A DNA stretch of 64,000 nucleotides from Bacteroidota bacterium (GCA_023399595.1 JAEWOR010000032.1:12347-76346), one strand, 5' to 3'. Positions 54,541 through 63,444 are shown, counted from the stretch's first letter. Numbers and translations: made by a program. Notes: generated by a model not told the origin, from the sequence alone.

Positions 54541-54752
54541 TTCATTTTTTCGGCACATTAATTGATGTTTTATGATAATAAAGATGTTTTGTATTCCATT
54601 AATTCCACTGTGTATTCCACAGTTTCGTCATAAATTAAACTTTTAAATGATAAATTATGAAAGTAACCAAGAAGTCCATATCAAATGGGAAAAAATAGCC
54701 TTCTAAAAAATCAACCTCAAAAATAGCAGCTAAGAAAGATGCCGCTACAACT

Positions 54753-55226
54753 TTGGATGATCTTTTTGAAAGTTGTCTGAAAGATGCATTATGGGCAGAG
54801 AATGCCTTGTACAAAACCTTACCCAAAATGTCTAAAAATGCAACCTCAACCCATCTGAAAAAAGCACTCGATGACCATCGAAAGGAAACTGCTGAACACA
54901 TAAAAATATTAAAAGCAGTATTCAAATCTATTGGAATAAAAGATGAAGAAGAAAAATGCGATGCCATGGCAGGCATTATAGAAGAGGGTAAAGGTGTTTT
55001 AGAAGAAACACAGCCTGGAGCAGTGCGTGATGCAGGTATTATAGCTGCTTGTCAAAAAGCCGAACACTATGAAATTGCATCGTATGGAACTATGATTTCT
55101 TATGCGGGATTACTAAAACATACGGAAGCCAAAAAATTGCTTAATTCTATCTTAAAGCAAGAAAAAAATGCGGACAAATTACTTTCGAAATTAGCTACTT
55201 CTGAAATTAATATTAAAGCTAAATAA
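54753..55226 (+). CDS. DUF892 (YciE/YciF-like ferritin-fold) stress protein, start disrupted
   Basis: 157 residues if begun at the TTG at 54753: LDDLFESCLKDALWAENALYKTLPKM is the family start, and ETAEHIKILKAVFKSIG, AEHYEIASYGTMISYAGLL and EKNADKLLSKLA complete the four-helix ferritin-like bundle. The natural start is probably the ATG at 54657, whose frame encodes the usual Lys/Ser/Ala-rich leader (MKVTKKSISNGKK) but meets a TAG at 54696-54698 (codon 14). The core may still be made from TTG, or the gene may be inactive. Catalase follows after 31 nt. Confidence 0.75.
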   Translation: MDDLFESCLKDALWAENALYKTLPKMSKNATSTHLKKALDDHRKETAEHIKILKAVFKSIGIKDEEEKCDAMAGIIEEGKGVLEETQPGAVRDAGIIAACQKAEHYEIASYGTMISYAGLLKHTEAKKLLNSILKQEKNADKLLSKLATSEINIKAK

Positions 55227-55257
55227 CACACGCACACACAACACTAAAATCTTAATT

Positions 55258-57375
55258 ATGGAAAAAAATACAGGTAAAAATAATATAAAAACTAATCAGC
55301 TAGAGGAGCATCTGACTGATAATATAGGGAAGATATTAACCACCAATGACGGCGTTCCTATTTATGACAATAACAACTCTTTGAAGGTTGGTAATAGAGG
55401 ACCGTCTTTGCAACAGGATCATATCTATTTCGATAAAATGATGCATTTTGATCGCGAAAGAATTCCGGAACGTGTGGTACATGCGAGAGGAAGTGCAGCT
55501 CATGGCGTTTTCGAGATGAAAGCCGATATTTCGCAATATACTACTGCACAGTTCCTTCAAATGGGAGTGAAAACACCAGTGTTCGTAAGATTTTCAACGG
55601 TTGCAGGTTTCAAAGGGTCTACAGATTTAGCGAGAGATGTAAGAGGATTTTCGGTAAAATTTTATACCGAGGAAGGCAATTATGATTTGGTAGGAAACAA
55701 CATTCCTGTGTTTTTTATACAGGATGCCATGAATTTTCCAGACTTAGTACATGCTGTAAAACCAGAGCCCAATAAGGAAATTCCTCAGGCGGCTTCCGCA
55801 CATGATACGTTTTGGGATTTTATTTCTTTAATTCCAGAATCTGCGCACATGATTATGTGGATAATGTCGGACCGTGCAATACCACGTTCTCTAAGAATGA
55901 TGGAAGGTTTCGGAGTTCACAGTTTTAAATTGGTGAATAAAGAAGGAAAAGGCACTTTTGTGAAATTCCATTGGAAACCCAAATTGGGAGTTCATGGCGT
56001 AGCTTGGAATGAGGCCCAAAAAATTTCGGGCTACAATTCAGATTTTCATCGCGAAGAATTGTGGGAAAATATCGACAAGGCTAACTTTCCACAATGGGAT
56101 TTGGGCGTACAATTGATTCCAGAAGAGGATGAATTAAAATATTCCTTCGATATCTTGGATCCTACAAAATTGGTGCCCGAAGAATTGGTTCCTGTAACAA
56201 TTTTAGGAACCATGACGTTGAATAAAAATCCAGAAAATTTCTTCGCAGAAACGGAGCAGGCAGCCTTTGATCCAGGCAGATTGGTTCCAGGAATAGATGT
56301 TTCTAATGATCCTCTATTGCAAGGAAGAATTTTTTCTTATATGGACACGCAAAATTATCGTTTGGGTGGTAATTTCCACGAAATTCCAATCAATAGATCT
56401 GTAAACCAAAAATCCAACAATCAGAAAGATGGAAGTTCTAGGATAGATATCTTGAAAGGAAATGTTTCTTATTTCCCCAACAGCCAAGCTTCGGGATGTC
56501 CTTATCATGCTATGTTAAAAGGTGAAACGGGTTTTCAATCACATCAGGAAAAAATAAATGCTAGAAAAGTGCGTGAGCGTTCAGATTCTTTCGCAGACCA
56601 TTTTTCTCAGGCGAGGTTGTTTTTTAATTCTCAATCGGAAATTGAACAATTGCACATCATTAAAGCTTTATCATTTGAATTGTCTAAAGTAAAAGATACC
56701 AAAATTCGAGAAAGACAAGTCGCTATTCTTAATCAAATTGATCCCAAATTAGCGTCAGAGGTCGGAAAGAATTTAAACATTACGCCGCCAAAAGATTTAG
56801 ATGAATTGACATTGCAATTTGCTCGTCAGAATCACCCTAATTATCCTATTGAAGGCAAAAAGCTAGAGGTTGAAAAATCTGAAGCGCTTAGCATGAAAGT
56901 GAAAGACGGTGAGGGGAGTATCGCAACTAGAAAAGTAGCTTTTTTGGTAGCAGACGGAGTTTCGAAAAAAAGTATAGATGCTTTGAAAACAATTTTAGAA
57001 AATGAAGGGGCTGAAGCTGTACTCATTGGAGAAAAAGTGGGGGCTTTAAAATTTGAAGAAGGAGAAACTACCACTATCAAAAACACGTATAAAACTGATG
57101 CATCTGTACTGTATGACGCATTGTACACCCCTAATGGACCATCGGTTGATACGCTTTATAATAATCCTGATTATTTTGAATGGTTAAAAGATGCATTTAT
57201 GCACTGCAAGGCCATTGCTTTTGCCTCAGGAACTGAAAAATTAATAGAAAAGTCTGATATAAAAGTGGATAAAGGAATCATTCAAGAAAAAGATGCTAAA
57301 GAATGGACCACACAGTTGATTGATCTCATGAAAAAACACCGTTATTGGCAACGTGAGCTAGATATGGAAAAATAA
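55258..57375 (+). CDS. katE: Large-subunit (clade 2, HPII-like) catalase
   Basis: 705 residues. The heme-cavity His is His75 in RVVHARGSAAHGVFE; YDLVGNNIPVFFIQDAMNFPD carries the active-site Asn; the proximal Tyr is in RIFSYMDTQNYRLGGNF. A C-terminal flavodoxin-like, DJ-1-related domain follows from about residue 555 (ATRKVAFLVADGVSKKSIDAL), as in E. coli KatE. It decomposes hydrogen peroxide in the cytosol. It probably shares a transcript with the DUF892 gene, matching the co-occurrence of these stress proteins elsewhere. Confidence 0.95.
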   Translation: MEKNTGKNNIKTNQLEEHLTDNIGKILTTNDGVPIYDNNNSLKVGNRGPSLQQDHIYFDKMMHFDRERIPERVVHARGSAAHGVFEMKADISQYTTAQFLQMGVKTPVFVRFSTVAGFKGSTDLARDVRGFSVKFYTEEGNYDLVGNNIPVFFIQDAMNFPDLVHAVKPEPNKEIPQAASAHDTFWDFISLIPESAHMIMWIMSDRAIPRSLRMMEGFGVHSFKLVNKEGKGTFVKFHWKPKLGVHGVAWNEAQKISGYNSDFHREELWENIDKANFPQWDLGVQLIPEEDELKYSFDILDPTKLVPEELVPVTILGTMTLNKNPENFFAETEQAAFDPGRLVPGIDVSNDPLLQGRIFSYMDTQNYRLGGNFHEIPINRSVNQKSNNQKDGSSRIDILKGNVSYFPNSQASGCPYHAMLKGETGFQSHQEKINARKVRERSDSFADHFSQARLFFNSQSEIEQLHIIKALSFELSKVKDTKIRERQVAILNQIDPKLASEVGKNLNITPPKDLDELTLQFARQNHPNYPIEGKKLEVEKSEALSMKVKDGEGSIATRKVAFLVADGVSKKSIDALKTILENEGAEAVLIGEKVGALKFEEGETTTIKNTYKTDASVLYDALYTPNGPSVDTLYNNPDYFEWLKDAFMHCKAIAFASGTEKLIEKSDIKVDKGIIQEKDAKEWTTQLIDLMKKHRYWQRELDMEK

Positions 57376-58347
57376 CAATTAAAAACACAAGTGATGATTT
57401 ATCATTTTTTGACTAGGGAAATTAATCTCTGATGGACTTGGAAATTTTGCGAAAAAATCTGAAACCTATATCAGAAAAAATTGTTTTCGCTTTTCCTTTA
57501 AATTCCTGTTTTCTCTAAACTTAGTCTCCGATGCAGAATCTAAAATAAAGCTACTGAGATACAGTAAAGGCGTATAAAAGTAACATAAGATTAAGCTGCT
57601 GCAAGAGTTTTCTTTCTAACTTTGTATTGAAATTTCGTCGTGGCGCACGTCGATGGATAAAGGCTTATATATTTTTTATAGATAATATAGAAATTGTATT
57701 TGTTCTACTATTGATTTCTATATTTCTGTAAATTAAATATATAGCAGTTTCTAGTCTTAAAGATAATTATTGATAGATTTCACATGTACATGCTAAATTT
57801 TGCATATTTATTTTTAGTTTATTTCCTTAAAAACAGCATTTGTGAAAATTTAGTGAAGTTCTATATTCAAAATAAATGATAAAACAATCAATAATTTGGA
57901 ATTGAGCATTTTAGATTTGAAATTATCTTTTAAAACTTTATTCTTGCATAATTATTTACTTGACTAATATTTTCCTGATCGATTTTTCCATTTTGTTTAT
58001 ATTACAATTTTCGGCACGGTAAAAAATAAAATTACTAGAACAACCGAAGCTAAAGTGTAGTCATGTATCAGACGATTATCCAAAGGTTTTTGGCAAACCA
58101 CGAAAGAAAAAACACAAACTGGCCAGCTTTACGGTATTTTTTCTTTTATATCCATACTTAATAAACTTATTCCGAAATAAAATACAAAATGAATCAAATC
58201 TTAAATGGAAAAGGCCTATCCAATAGCAGTAAAAAATATTCGGGAGATACACAGCTATTTTTTGACCGTTTAATATGCTAGTATAATACATTTCGCCTAT
58301 AATTAAGGTTCTAAAATAGCTATTCCGTTCCGTATTTTAAGGCTCTG
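57376..58347. other. 970-bp region without a recognisable gene
   Basis: AT-rich DNA with stops in all frames at short intervals. The longest minus-strand frame (58076-58291, 71 codons) has no recognisable features. A minus-strand stretch at 57430-57660 can be read for some 80 codons with only two stops but resembles nothing I know, so it might be a decayed gene. No strong terminator is seen after catalase. Confidence 0.5.
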
Positions 58348-58372
58348 TTTTATTTTATTTTATTTTATTTTT
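58348..58372. repeat. TTTTA pentanucleotide tandem repeat at the end of the lycopene cyclase gene
   Basis: Four units of TTTTA (58348-58367) plus a partial unit. The stop codon of the minus-strand cyclase gene (58355-58357) lies inside the array, so the last residues KNKIK are encoded by the repeat. A unit gain or loss would change only the C-terminal tail. Confidence 0.7.
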
Positions 58373-59053
58373 CTGTGTCTGAAATTTCTTAAAGAAATAA
58401 AGCACCAAAAGAAATTGAGTATATCCATACACGGCATCTTCAATGGGAATGGTAAACATTCGGATTCCCAAAAAGTTTTTTGGATTATAATTAACAACCG
58501 GATTATCAATAAAACTCCCGGTTAAAATCCCATTAACTGGAAAAAAACCAAGCATAAGAAGCGTGAAAACCAAAGATGCTTTAGTCAGCCAATTTACTTT
58601 GGCAATAAAGTGCAAATAGATCAATGCAAGTATCGTAACTATTGTTGTAATGAGGGTGTAAATTTTATCTGTATGCAATAAACCTACAACCGACAAAATA
58701 ATAATGCTTATAAAGACCAATAGATTATTAAAAGCACTTAAAACTTCCCAATTGTAATATTTGTCAATGGTGTAATAGGTGAAAATGCAAGAAAACGGAA
58801 TAAAAATAAAAAATAAAATTTCTTCCAAAGGCAAACCTAAAAATGAAATTCCAAGTGTGTAATTTGTATTAAACCACCATACTCCGTGAGCCGTAAACCA
58901 TACGTCCCAAGCGATAAAGGGAATAGCAACAATGATGGAAGCTTTTAGGAATGAACCAAATTGATGATGGAATTGAATTCTTTTGTCAAAAGATGCTATA
59001 AAACAAATGATGATCGTGAAAAACAATATGAGTGAGTAAGTATAAGCCATCAT
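58355..59053 (-). CDS. Lycopene cyclase (two-domain CrtYcd-type)
   Basis: 232 residues with about seven membrane helices. Two copies of the lycopene-cyclase-domain motif are visible: GLPLEEILFFIFIP (about residues 73-86) and TIPIEDAVYGYTQFLL near residue 205, so both halves of the heterodimeric-type cyclase are fused in one chain. It forms the beta-ionone rings of beta-carotene from lycopene in the inner membrane. Its start overlaps the hydroxylase stop by 4 bases, and it is last in the carotenoid operon. Confidence 0.92.
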   Translation of the reverse strand: MMAYTYSLILFFTIIICFIASFDKRIQFHHQFGSFLKASIIVAIPFIAWDVWFTAHGVWWFNTNYTLGISFLGLPLEEILFFIFIPFSCIFTYYTIDKYYNWEVLSAFNNLLVFISIIILSVVGLLHTDKIYTLITTIVTILALIYLHFIAKVNWLTKASLVFTLLMLGFFPVNGILTGSFIDNPVVNYNPKNFLGIRMFTIPIEDAVYGYTQFLLVLYFFKKFQTQKNKIK

Positions 59054-59508
59054 GATTTCGCCGATTTAAAATACATTTTGAAATACTTCAACGGCACATA
59101 TAAAAATCCAAAACATTCGCCTTCTTCTTTTCCTAAATGTTTGTGATGTTGTTTGTGAGCCCTGCGAAGTGCTAAAAAATAAGAGATTTTGGTGTGTGTG
59201 AAAAACTTTATCCGTTGATGAATAAAAATATCATGCACAAAAAAGTAAGCCATTCCGTAGAGCATAATACCCAACCCTATAAAAAATAAATAATTGAAAT
59301 TTTCTAATGATCCAAAATACATCAACGCAATAGTGGGCACTGCAAAAATGACAAAAAACCAATCGTTTTTTTCTAAATCACCTTCGTTGCTGTGGTCATG
59401 ATGATCTCGGTGTAAAATCCATAAAAATCCGTGCATAATATATTTGTGAATAAGCCAAGTGGCTCCTTCCATAAGCGTAAAAACAAGTATTACAATTAAT
59501 ATTTCCAT
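59050..59508 (-). CDS. crtZ: Beta-carotene hydroxylase (CrtZ-like, fatty acid hydroxylase superfamily)
   Basis: 152 residues, membrane-bound di-iron enzyme. The histidine clusters are HKYIMH (His21, 26), HRDHHDH (His33, 36, 37), HDIFIH and RRAHKQHHKH. This set is typical of CrtZ, which hydroxylates beta-carotene to zeaxanthin. The distance to the SRPBCC gene is 1 nt, and it overlaps the cyclase gene by 4 bases. Confidence 0.93.
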   Translation of the reverse strand: MEILIVILVFTLMEGATWLIHKYIMHGFLWILHRDHHDHSNEGDLEKNDWFFVIFAVPTIALMYFGSLENFNYLFFIGLGIMLYGMAYFFVHDIFIHQRIKFFTHTKISYFLALRRAHKQHHKHLGKEEGECFGFLYVPLKYFKMYFKSAKS

Positions 59509-59509
59509 T

Positions 59510-59971
59510 TTATTTTTTGTTGAATAGTTTTTCTAAAATATGAAAACGGTAATTAAATATCTTATCTAATTTCTTTTTTACAAATAAACGGTGAGCAAGA
59601 TTTCCTAAAACTCCGAAAGGCAATTCATAATCCACTTTGTCTATCATTAACACACCTTTTTCGTTGGGTATAAATTCGTGGCGATGGTTCCATAATTTGT
59701 AAGGCCCTTTTTCCTGAAAATCCGTAAAACTCTTATTAGGAATTACCTCGGTAATTCTTGTTTTCCATTTCAAGGGAATGCCAAGCAATGGTGAAACAGT
59801 GTAATCGATTATCATTCCTTCAAATATTTTATTTGTTTTTTGTTCAGATAACACGGTAAATGCCATATCTTTTGGAGTTATTTTTGGTAAATTCATCGGT
59901 GATGAAAAAAAATCCCAAGCGGTTTGTAAATCACAATTCAATTGTTGCTCTCTGTATAATTCATGTTTCAT
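59510..59971 (-). CDS. SRPBCC-fold ligand-binding protein in the carotenoid operon
   Basis: 153 residues. QLNCDLQTAWDFFSSPMNLPKITPKDM and PLKWKTRITEVIPNKSFTDFQEKGPYKLW are typical of SRPBCC/polyketide-cyclase-like proteins, sometimes labelled cell-division inhibitor in flavobacteria; VDYELPFGVLGNLAHRLFVKKKLDKIF is the C-terminal helix. It has no membrane span. Its place between carotenoid genes suggests lipid or pigment carriage, but this is inferred from context. Confidence 0.85.
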   Translation of the reverse strand: MKHELYREQQLNCDLQTAWDFFSSPMNLPKITPKDMAFTVLSEQKTNKIFEGMIIDYTVSPLLGIPLKWKTRITEVIPNKSFTDFQEKGPYKLWNHRHEFIPNEKGVLMIDKVDYELPFGVLGNLAHRLFVKKKLDKIFNYRFHILEKLFNKK

Positions 59972-59977
59972 ACTTAA

Positions 59978-60430
59978 TTACTTTAAGAGTGTTTCAATAT
60001 TTTTTTGAAGAAAATCTGAATTGATGTTTTTTTTGTTTTTAACAAGAAAATCCTTGTCTTCTTTTAAGTTGTTGTTGTACCCCAAAAAAGAAGGTGAATT
60101 TTTCTGAACCGAAAACCGGATATATCTAATTTCAACATTTTCAGGCTTTTTACTAATCGCTAATTCAATGTTTTTCTTTCCTTTCTTAAAAGTACTAAAT
60201 TTGCTCATCGGACTAAAAACATGATGAGCCCAAATCGTTTGATAACCGCCCAGATAGGCTAAATATACCGCAGATTTTTCTTTTGATTGCTCTAATTCTT
60301 CTATCATCCTTTTGCACAAATTTTTATCCTGAACGGCTATACTGTAGTTTGTTCTTACTAAATTTATATCTGGATTGTTATAAGAAACTAGCATCATAAA
60401 AACCAATAGAAGTGATATAAAAACTTTCAT
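59978..60430 (-). CDS. Exported protein of unknown function in the carotenoid operon
   Basis: 150 residues. A signal peptide (MKVFISLLLVFMMLVSY) is followed by a helical domain with SAVYLAYLGGYQTIWAHHV, KKGKKNIELAISKKPENVEIRYIRF and a Lys-rich end. The spacing of the helices suggests TPR-like packing. I do not recognise a named family. Its stop is 6 nt before the SRPBCC start and its first base overlaps the last base of crtB, so it is clearly part of the operon. Confidence 0.8.
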   Translation of the reverse strand: MKVFISLLLVFMMLVSYNNPDINLVRTNYSIAVQDKNLCKRMIEELEQSKEKSAVYLAYLGGYQTIWAHHVFSPMSKFSTFKKGKKNIELAISKKPENVEIRYIRFSVQKNSPSFLGYNNNLKEDKDFLVKNKKNINSDFLQKNIETLLK

Positions 60431-61275
60431 TATAAAATAGCTACTTTATAACGTACATAACTTTTAAAAGCAACAAAAACTTTTTGGGAATTAGACACTC
60501 TAATCCGCTTATTTAATATTTCTGAGGAAGTTTTGCTTTTGATTTTTTTAAACAAGGAGATGTAATACTTATACGCCAAATACACACCGAACATAGACGA
60601 ATTTGGAAGTTTTTTGATGCCAATTAATGCTTCTTTAAATTCTTCTTCTATTTCTTTTTCAATTTGACACTTTATGCAATTATCAAAAACACCCATATCA
60701 ACATTGGGAAAATAGGTTCTGCCTAAAATTTGATAATCATCTTTTAGATCTCTTAGAAAATTTATCTTCTGAAAAGCAGAGCCTAATTTCATTGCATAAG
60801 GTTTTAGCTCTTCAAATTTCTCTTTTTTTCCTTCGGTAAAAACCTGTAAACACATCAAGCCTACAACTTCAGCAGAACCAAAAATATAGTCGTGGTACAA
60901 TTCTGAATTGTAATCAATTTTTTGTAAATCCATTTCCATACTATTGAGAAATTGAGTGATAAGAACGGGATCAATATGATACTTATGCACTATTTCCTGA
61001 AAAGATTGTAAAATTGGATTAAGTGAGATCTTTTCTTCTAAGGCGTTTTGAGTTTCCATTCTCAGTCTTTTTAGCAATTTTTCTTTATCATATTCATGAA
61101 AACTATCTACAATTTCATCAGCCAATCTCACATAGCCATAAATTGCATAAATAGCGTTGCGGATCGAAGGTTTTAATGCCAAAATTCCCAAAGAAAAACT
61201 CGTACTGTATTTCTGCGTTGTTATCTTACTTACTGAGTAAGAAAGTTCGTCAAATAGTTGTTTCATATTATTCAT
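60430..61275 (-). CDS. crtB: Phytoene synthase
   Basis: 281 residues of the squalene/phytoene synthase fold. The first Asp-rich motif is LADEIVD (Asp53 to Asp57) and the second is NFLRDLKDDYQILGRTYFP; AIYAIYGYVRLADE is the family signature. It condenses two geranylgeranyl diphosphates to phytoene. No GGPP synthase (crtE) is in the window. The start overlaps the crtI stop by 4 bases. Confidence 0.94.
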   Translation of the reverse strand: MNNMKQLFDELSYSVSKITTQKYSTSFSLGILALKPSIRNAIYAIYGYVRLADEIVDSFHEYDKEKLLKRLRMETQNALEEKISLNPILQSFQEIVHKYHIDPVLITQFLNSMEMDLQKIDYNSELYHDYIFGSAEVVGLMCLQVFTEGKKEKFEELKPYAMKLGSAFQKINFLRDLKDDYQILGRTYFPNVDMGVFDNCIKCQIEKEIEEEFKEALIGIKKLPNSSMFGVYLAYKYYISLFKKIKSKTSSEILNKRIRVSNSQKVFVAFKSYVRYKVAIL

Positions 61276-62744
61276 TTCTTAAATTTGGTTGCTTCGTTTG
61301 CTACAATCTTCCCCGAAATAATTGACGGTGGAACGCCAGGGCCAGGAACAGTCAACTGACCAGTATAAAAAAGGTTGTTCAACTTTTTATTTTTCATTTT
61401 TGGCTTCAAAACCGCTGTTTGATGCAACGTATTTGCCAAGCCATATGCGTTCCCGCCGTAGGCATTATAATCTTGCACAAAGTCGTTTACGCAATAACTT
61501 TTCTGGTACTCAATTTTGGAAGCCAAAGCATTAATTCCTGTATGTTTTTCAATTCTCGAAAGCATCTCTCTCAAATACTTCTCCCTAATGGCTTCATTGT
61601 CGTGCATGTCTATAGCCAAAGGCATCAACAAAAACAAGTTTTCTTTTCCTTTAGGAGCAACACTATCATCTGTTTTAGATGGACAACAAACATAGAATAG
61701 GGGATTTTTGGGCCATCTTTTTTCTCCATAAATACAATCAATATGCTCGTCTAAATCGTTTTCAAAAAATAGTGTATGATGCTTGAGGTGAGGGATTTTT
61801 TCGTTAATCCCTAAGTAGAATATTAAACTGGAGGGCGCAAAAGTTCTACTCTGCCAATATTTTTGTGTGTAATTTCTTAAACTTTCATCTAAAAGCGTTT
61901 CGGTGTGATGATAATCTGAAGAAGCTATCACGGTATCAAAAGCTATATTTTCACCGTTTATTTGCAAAGAAGTTATTTTGTTATTGTTTGTATTGATTTT
62001 CTCAACCGTTTTATTAAAGTGAAAGATAACTCCTTGCTTTTCTGCTACCTGCTGCATCGCTAATACTAATTGATAAAATCCTCCCATCGGATAATGAGTT
62101 CCTAACGCATAACCGCCATAATTCATCAAACTATACAAAGCAGGAATATTTTGGGGCGAAGCACCTAAGAAAATAACAGGGAATTCCATCAGCGTTCTTA
62201 ATTTTTCATCTTTAAAATATTTGCCGACATAGCTTCTAAAATTTGTCAGTAAATCTAGCTTCAATGCGCTTTTAGCAATTTTAGGCGATACAAATTCTAA
62301 CCAACTGTGGCAAGGTTTTGTAACAAAATCCTGCATTCCAACTTCGTATTTGTACTTTGCCGATTGCATAAATTTCTCCAATTGAACTCCAGCGCCTTTT
62401 TCGGTTTTTTCAAACAGGATTTTTAGCTCTTCGAAATTTTCAGGAATACTCATTTTTTCATCGGAAAAAATCATTTCAAACTGAGGGTTTAAGGAAATCA
62501 GATCAAAAAAATCAGAAGTTTGGTAGCCGAAATCAGCAAAAAAATTTTCCATAATATCAGACATCCAATACCAACTGGGGCCCATGTCAAACACAAATCC
62601 TTCTTCTGTGGTAAATTGTCTGGCTCTACCCCCAGGTTGATTGTGCTTTTCAAACACATGGACTTCATAGCCTGCTTTTGCTGTATAAGCAGCGGCCGAT
62701 AATCCAGAAAATCCTGAACCTATTATAGCTACCTTTTTTTTCAT
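61272..62744 (-). CDS. crtI: Phytoene desaturase (CrtI type)
   Basis: 490 residues. The N-terminal FAD motif IIGSGFSGLSAAAYTAKAGYEV with the HNQPGGRARQF second part, the SLIFYLGINEKIPHL middle segment and the C-terminal NNLFYTGQLTVPGPGVPPSI are diagnostic of CrtI. It converts phytoene to lycopene at the membrane. It is coupled to marR in front and crtB behind by 4-base overlaps. Confidence 0.95.
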   Translation of the reverse strand: MKKKVAIIGSGFSGLSAAAYTAKAGYEVHVFEKHNQPGGRARQFTTEEGFVFDMGPSWYWMSDIMENFFADFGYQTSDFFDLISLNPQFEMIFSDEKMSIPENFEELKILFEKTEKGAGVQLEKFMQSAKYKYEVGMQDFVTKPCHSWLEFVSPKIAKSALKLDLLTNFRSYVGKYFKDEKLRTLMEFPVIFLGASPQNIPALYSLMNYGGYALGTHYPMGGFYQLVLAMQQVAEKQGVIFHFNKTVEKINTNNNKITSLQINGENIAFDTVIASSDYHHTETLLDESLRNYTQKYWQSRTFAPSSLIFYLGINEKIPHLKHHTLFFENDLDEHIDCIYGEKRWPKNPLFYVCCPSKTDDSVAPKGKENLFLLMPLAIDMHDNEAIREKYLREMLSRIEKHTGINALASKIEYQKSYCVNDFVQDYNAYGGNAYGLANTLHQTAVLKPKMKNKKLNNLFYTGQLTVPGPGVPPSIISGKIVANEATKFKK

Positions 62745-63397
62745 TTGTTTAAATTTTTAAACGCTTCTTCCAATAAATTCTCTGTTTCAATATTTCTATC
62801 ATAAATGTTTTGGTGGAAATTATCAAGTTTATCGAGTAAGCGTATTAATTCCATTTTTTCATTTTGCGATAAATTTCCAGTAACGATGGTAGTTGCTTGC
62901 CGTATTTTATCCATAATGTTTTCTAAGGATTGAAGACCTGTTTTCGTAATGGAAATCACTTTGCTGCGTTTATCCTTTTTAGAATTGCGTTGTTCAATCC
63001 AACCCTGACTTATCAAACGATTGATAATCTGCATTCCGACGGGTTTTTCATGTACATTTTTTTTTATTAAATCTATTTTTGACATTTCGCCAAATGCTTT
63101 TAAATTAATAAGGTAAATGAAATCTTCCTGTGTAGAAAAACCCGACCCAATAATGGCAGACTTGGAATAGCTTTTCGCATATCTGTTCAGGTGAACAATC
63201 AAAGTATTAATATAACTTTCCGCACTTCTTCCCGTTTCTTTTCCTTCCCAAGTGGGTTCAGTAACGATAGTGTTATTATTTTTCGATATCCAGCTTTTAA
63301 AACCATCAACAGATGCTTCAAAAACAGGATTGTTTTTTGTTTCAGTCTCAAATTCCTCAACTAAATTTATGATCTCTTTGATTAAAAGATAATTCAT
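62741..63397 (-). CDS. MarR-family regulator heading the carotenoid operon
   Basis: 218 residues. The C-terminal half is a winged helix-turn-helix: FGEMSKIDLIKKNVHEKPVGMQIINRL (recognition region) and the basic wing QRNSKKDKRSKVISITKTGLQSL. The N-terminal about 70 residues are an extra helical part. As first gene of the operon, with a palindrome overlapping its promoter, it most likely regulates its own transcript. The signal is unknown; many MarR proteins sense oxidants or phenolics. Confidence 0.9.
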   Translation of the reverse strand: MNYLLIKEIINLVEEFETETKNNPVFEASVDGFKSWISKNNNTIVTEPTWEGKETGRSAESYINTLIVHLNRYAKSYSKSAIIGSGFSTQEDFIYLINLKAFGEMSKIDLIKKNVHEKPVGMQIINRLISQGWIEQRNSKKDKRSKVISITKTGLQSLENIMDKIRQATTIVTGNLSQNEKMELIRLLDKLDNFHQNIYDRNIETENLLEEAFKNLNK

Positions 63398-63417
63398 TCT
63401 GAAAGTATTTTAGATTA

Positions 63418-63444
63418 CAAATATACCTTTTTATTGTAATAAAA
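63418..63444 (-). promoter_or_regulatory. Promoter and candidate operator of the marR-crt operon
   Basis: The minus strand has a perfect -7 element TATATTTG (complement of 63418-63425). Directly upstream lies the inverted repeat TTTTATT-GT-AATAAAA (63429-63444), within the spacer region. AAATATAC followed by CTTTT or TTTTA occurs at about 63419 and again at about 63451 as a direct repeat. Binding of MarR here would block the promoter. No good TTTG box is seen. Confidence 0.6.

Noticed and set aside
58076..58291. A 71-codon minus-strand frame in the gap before the lycopene cyclase gene
   Set aside because: Its composition is irregular, and there is no recognisable motif, coupling or start signal; it is probably a chance frame in AT-rich DNA.
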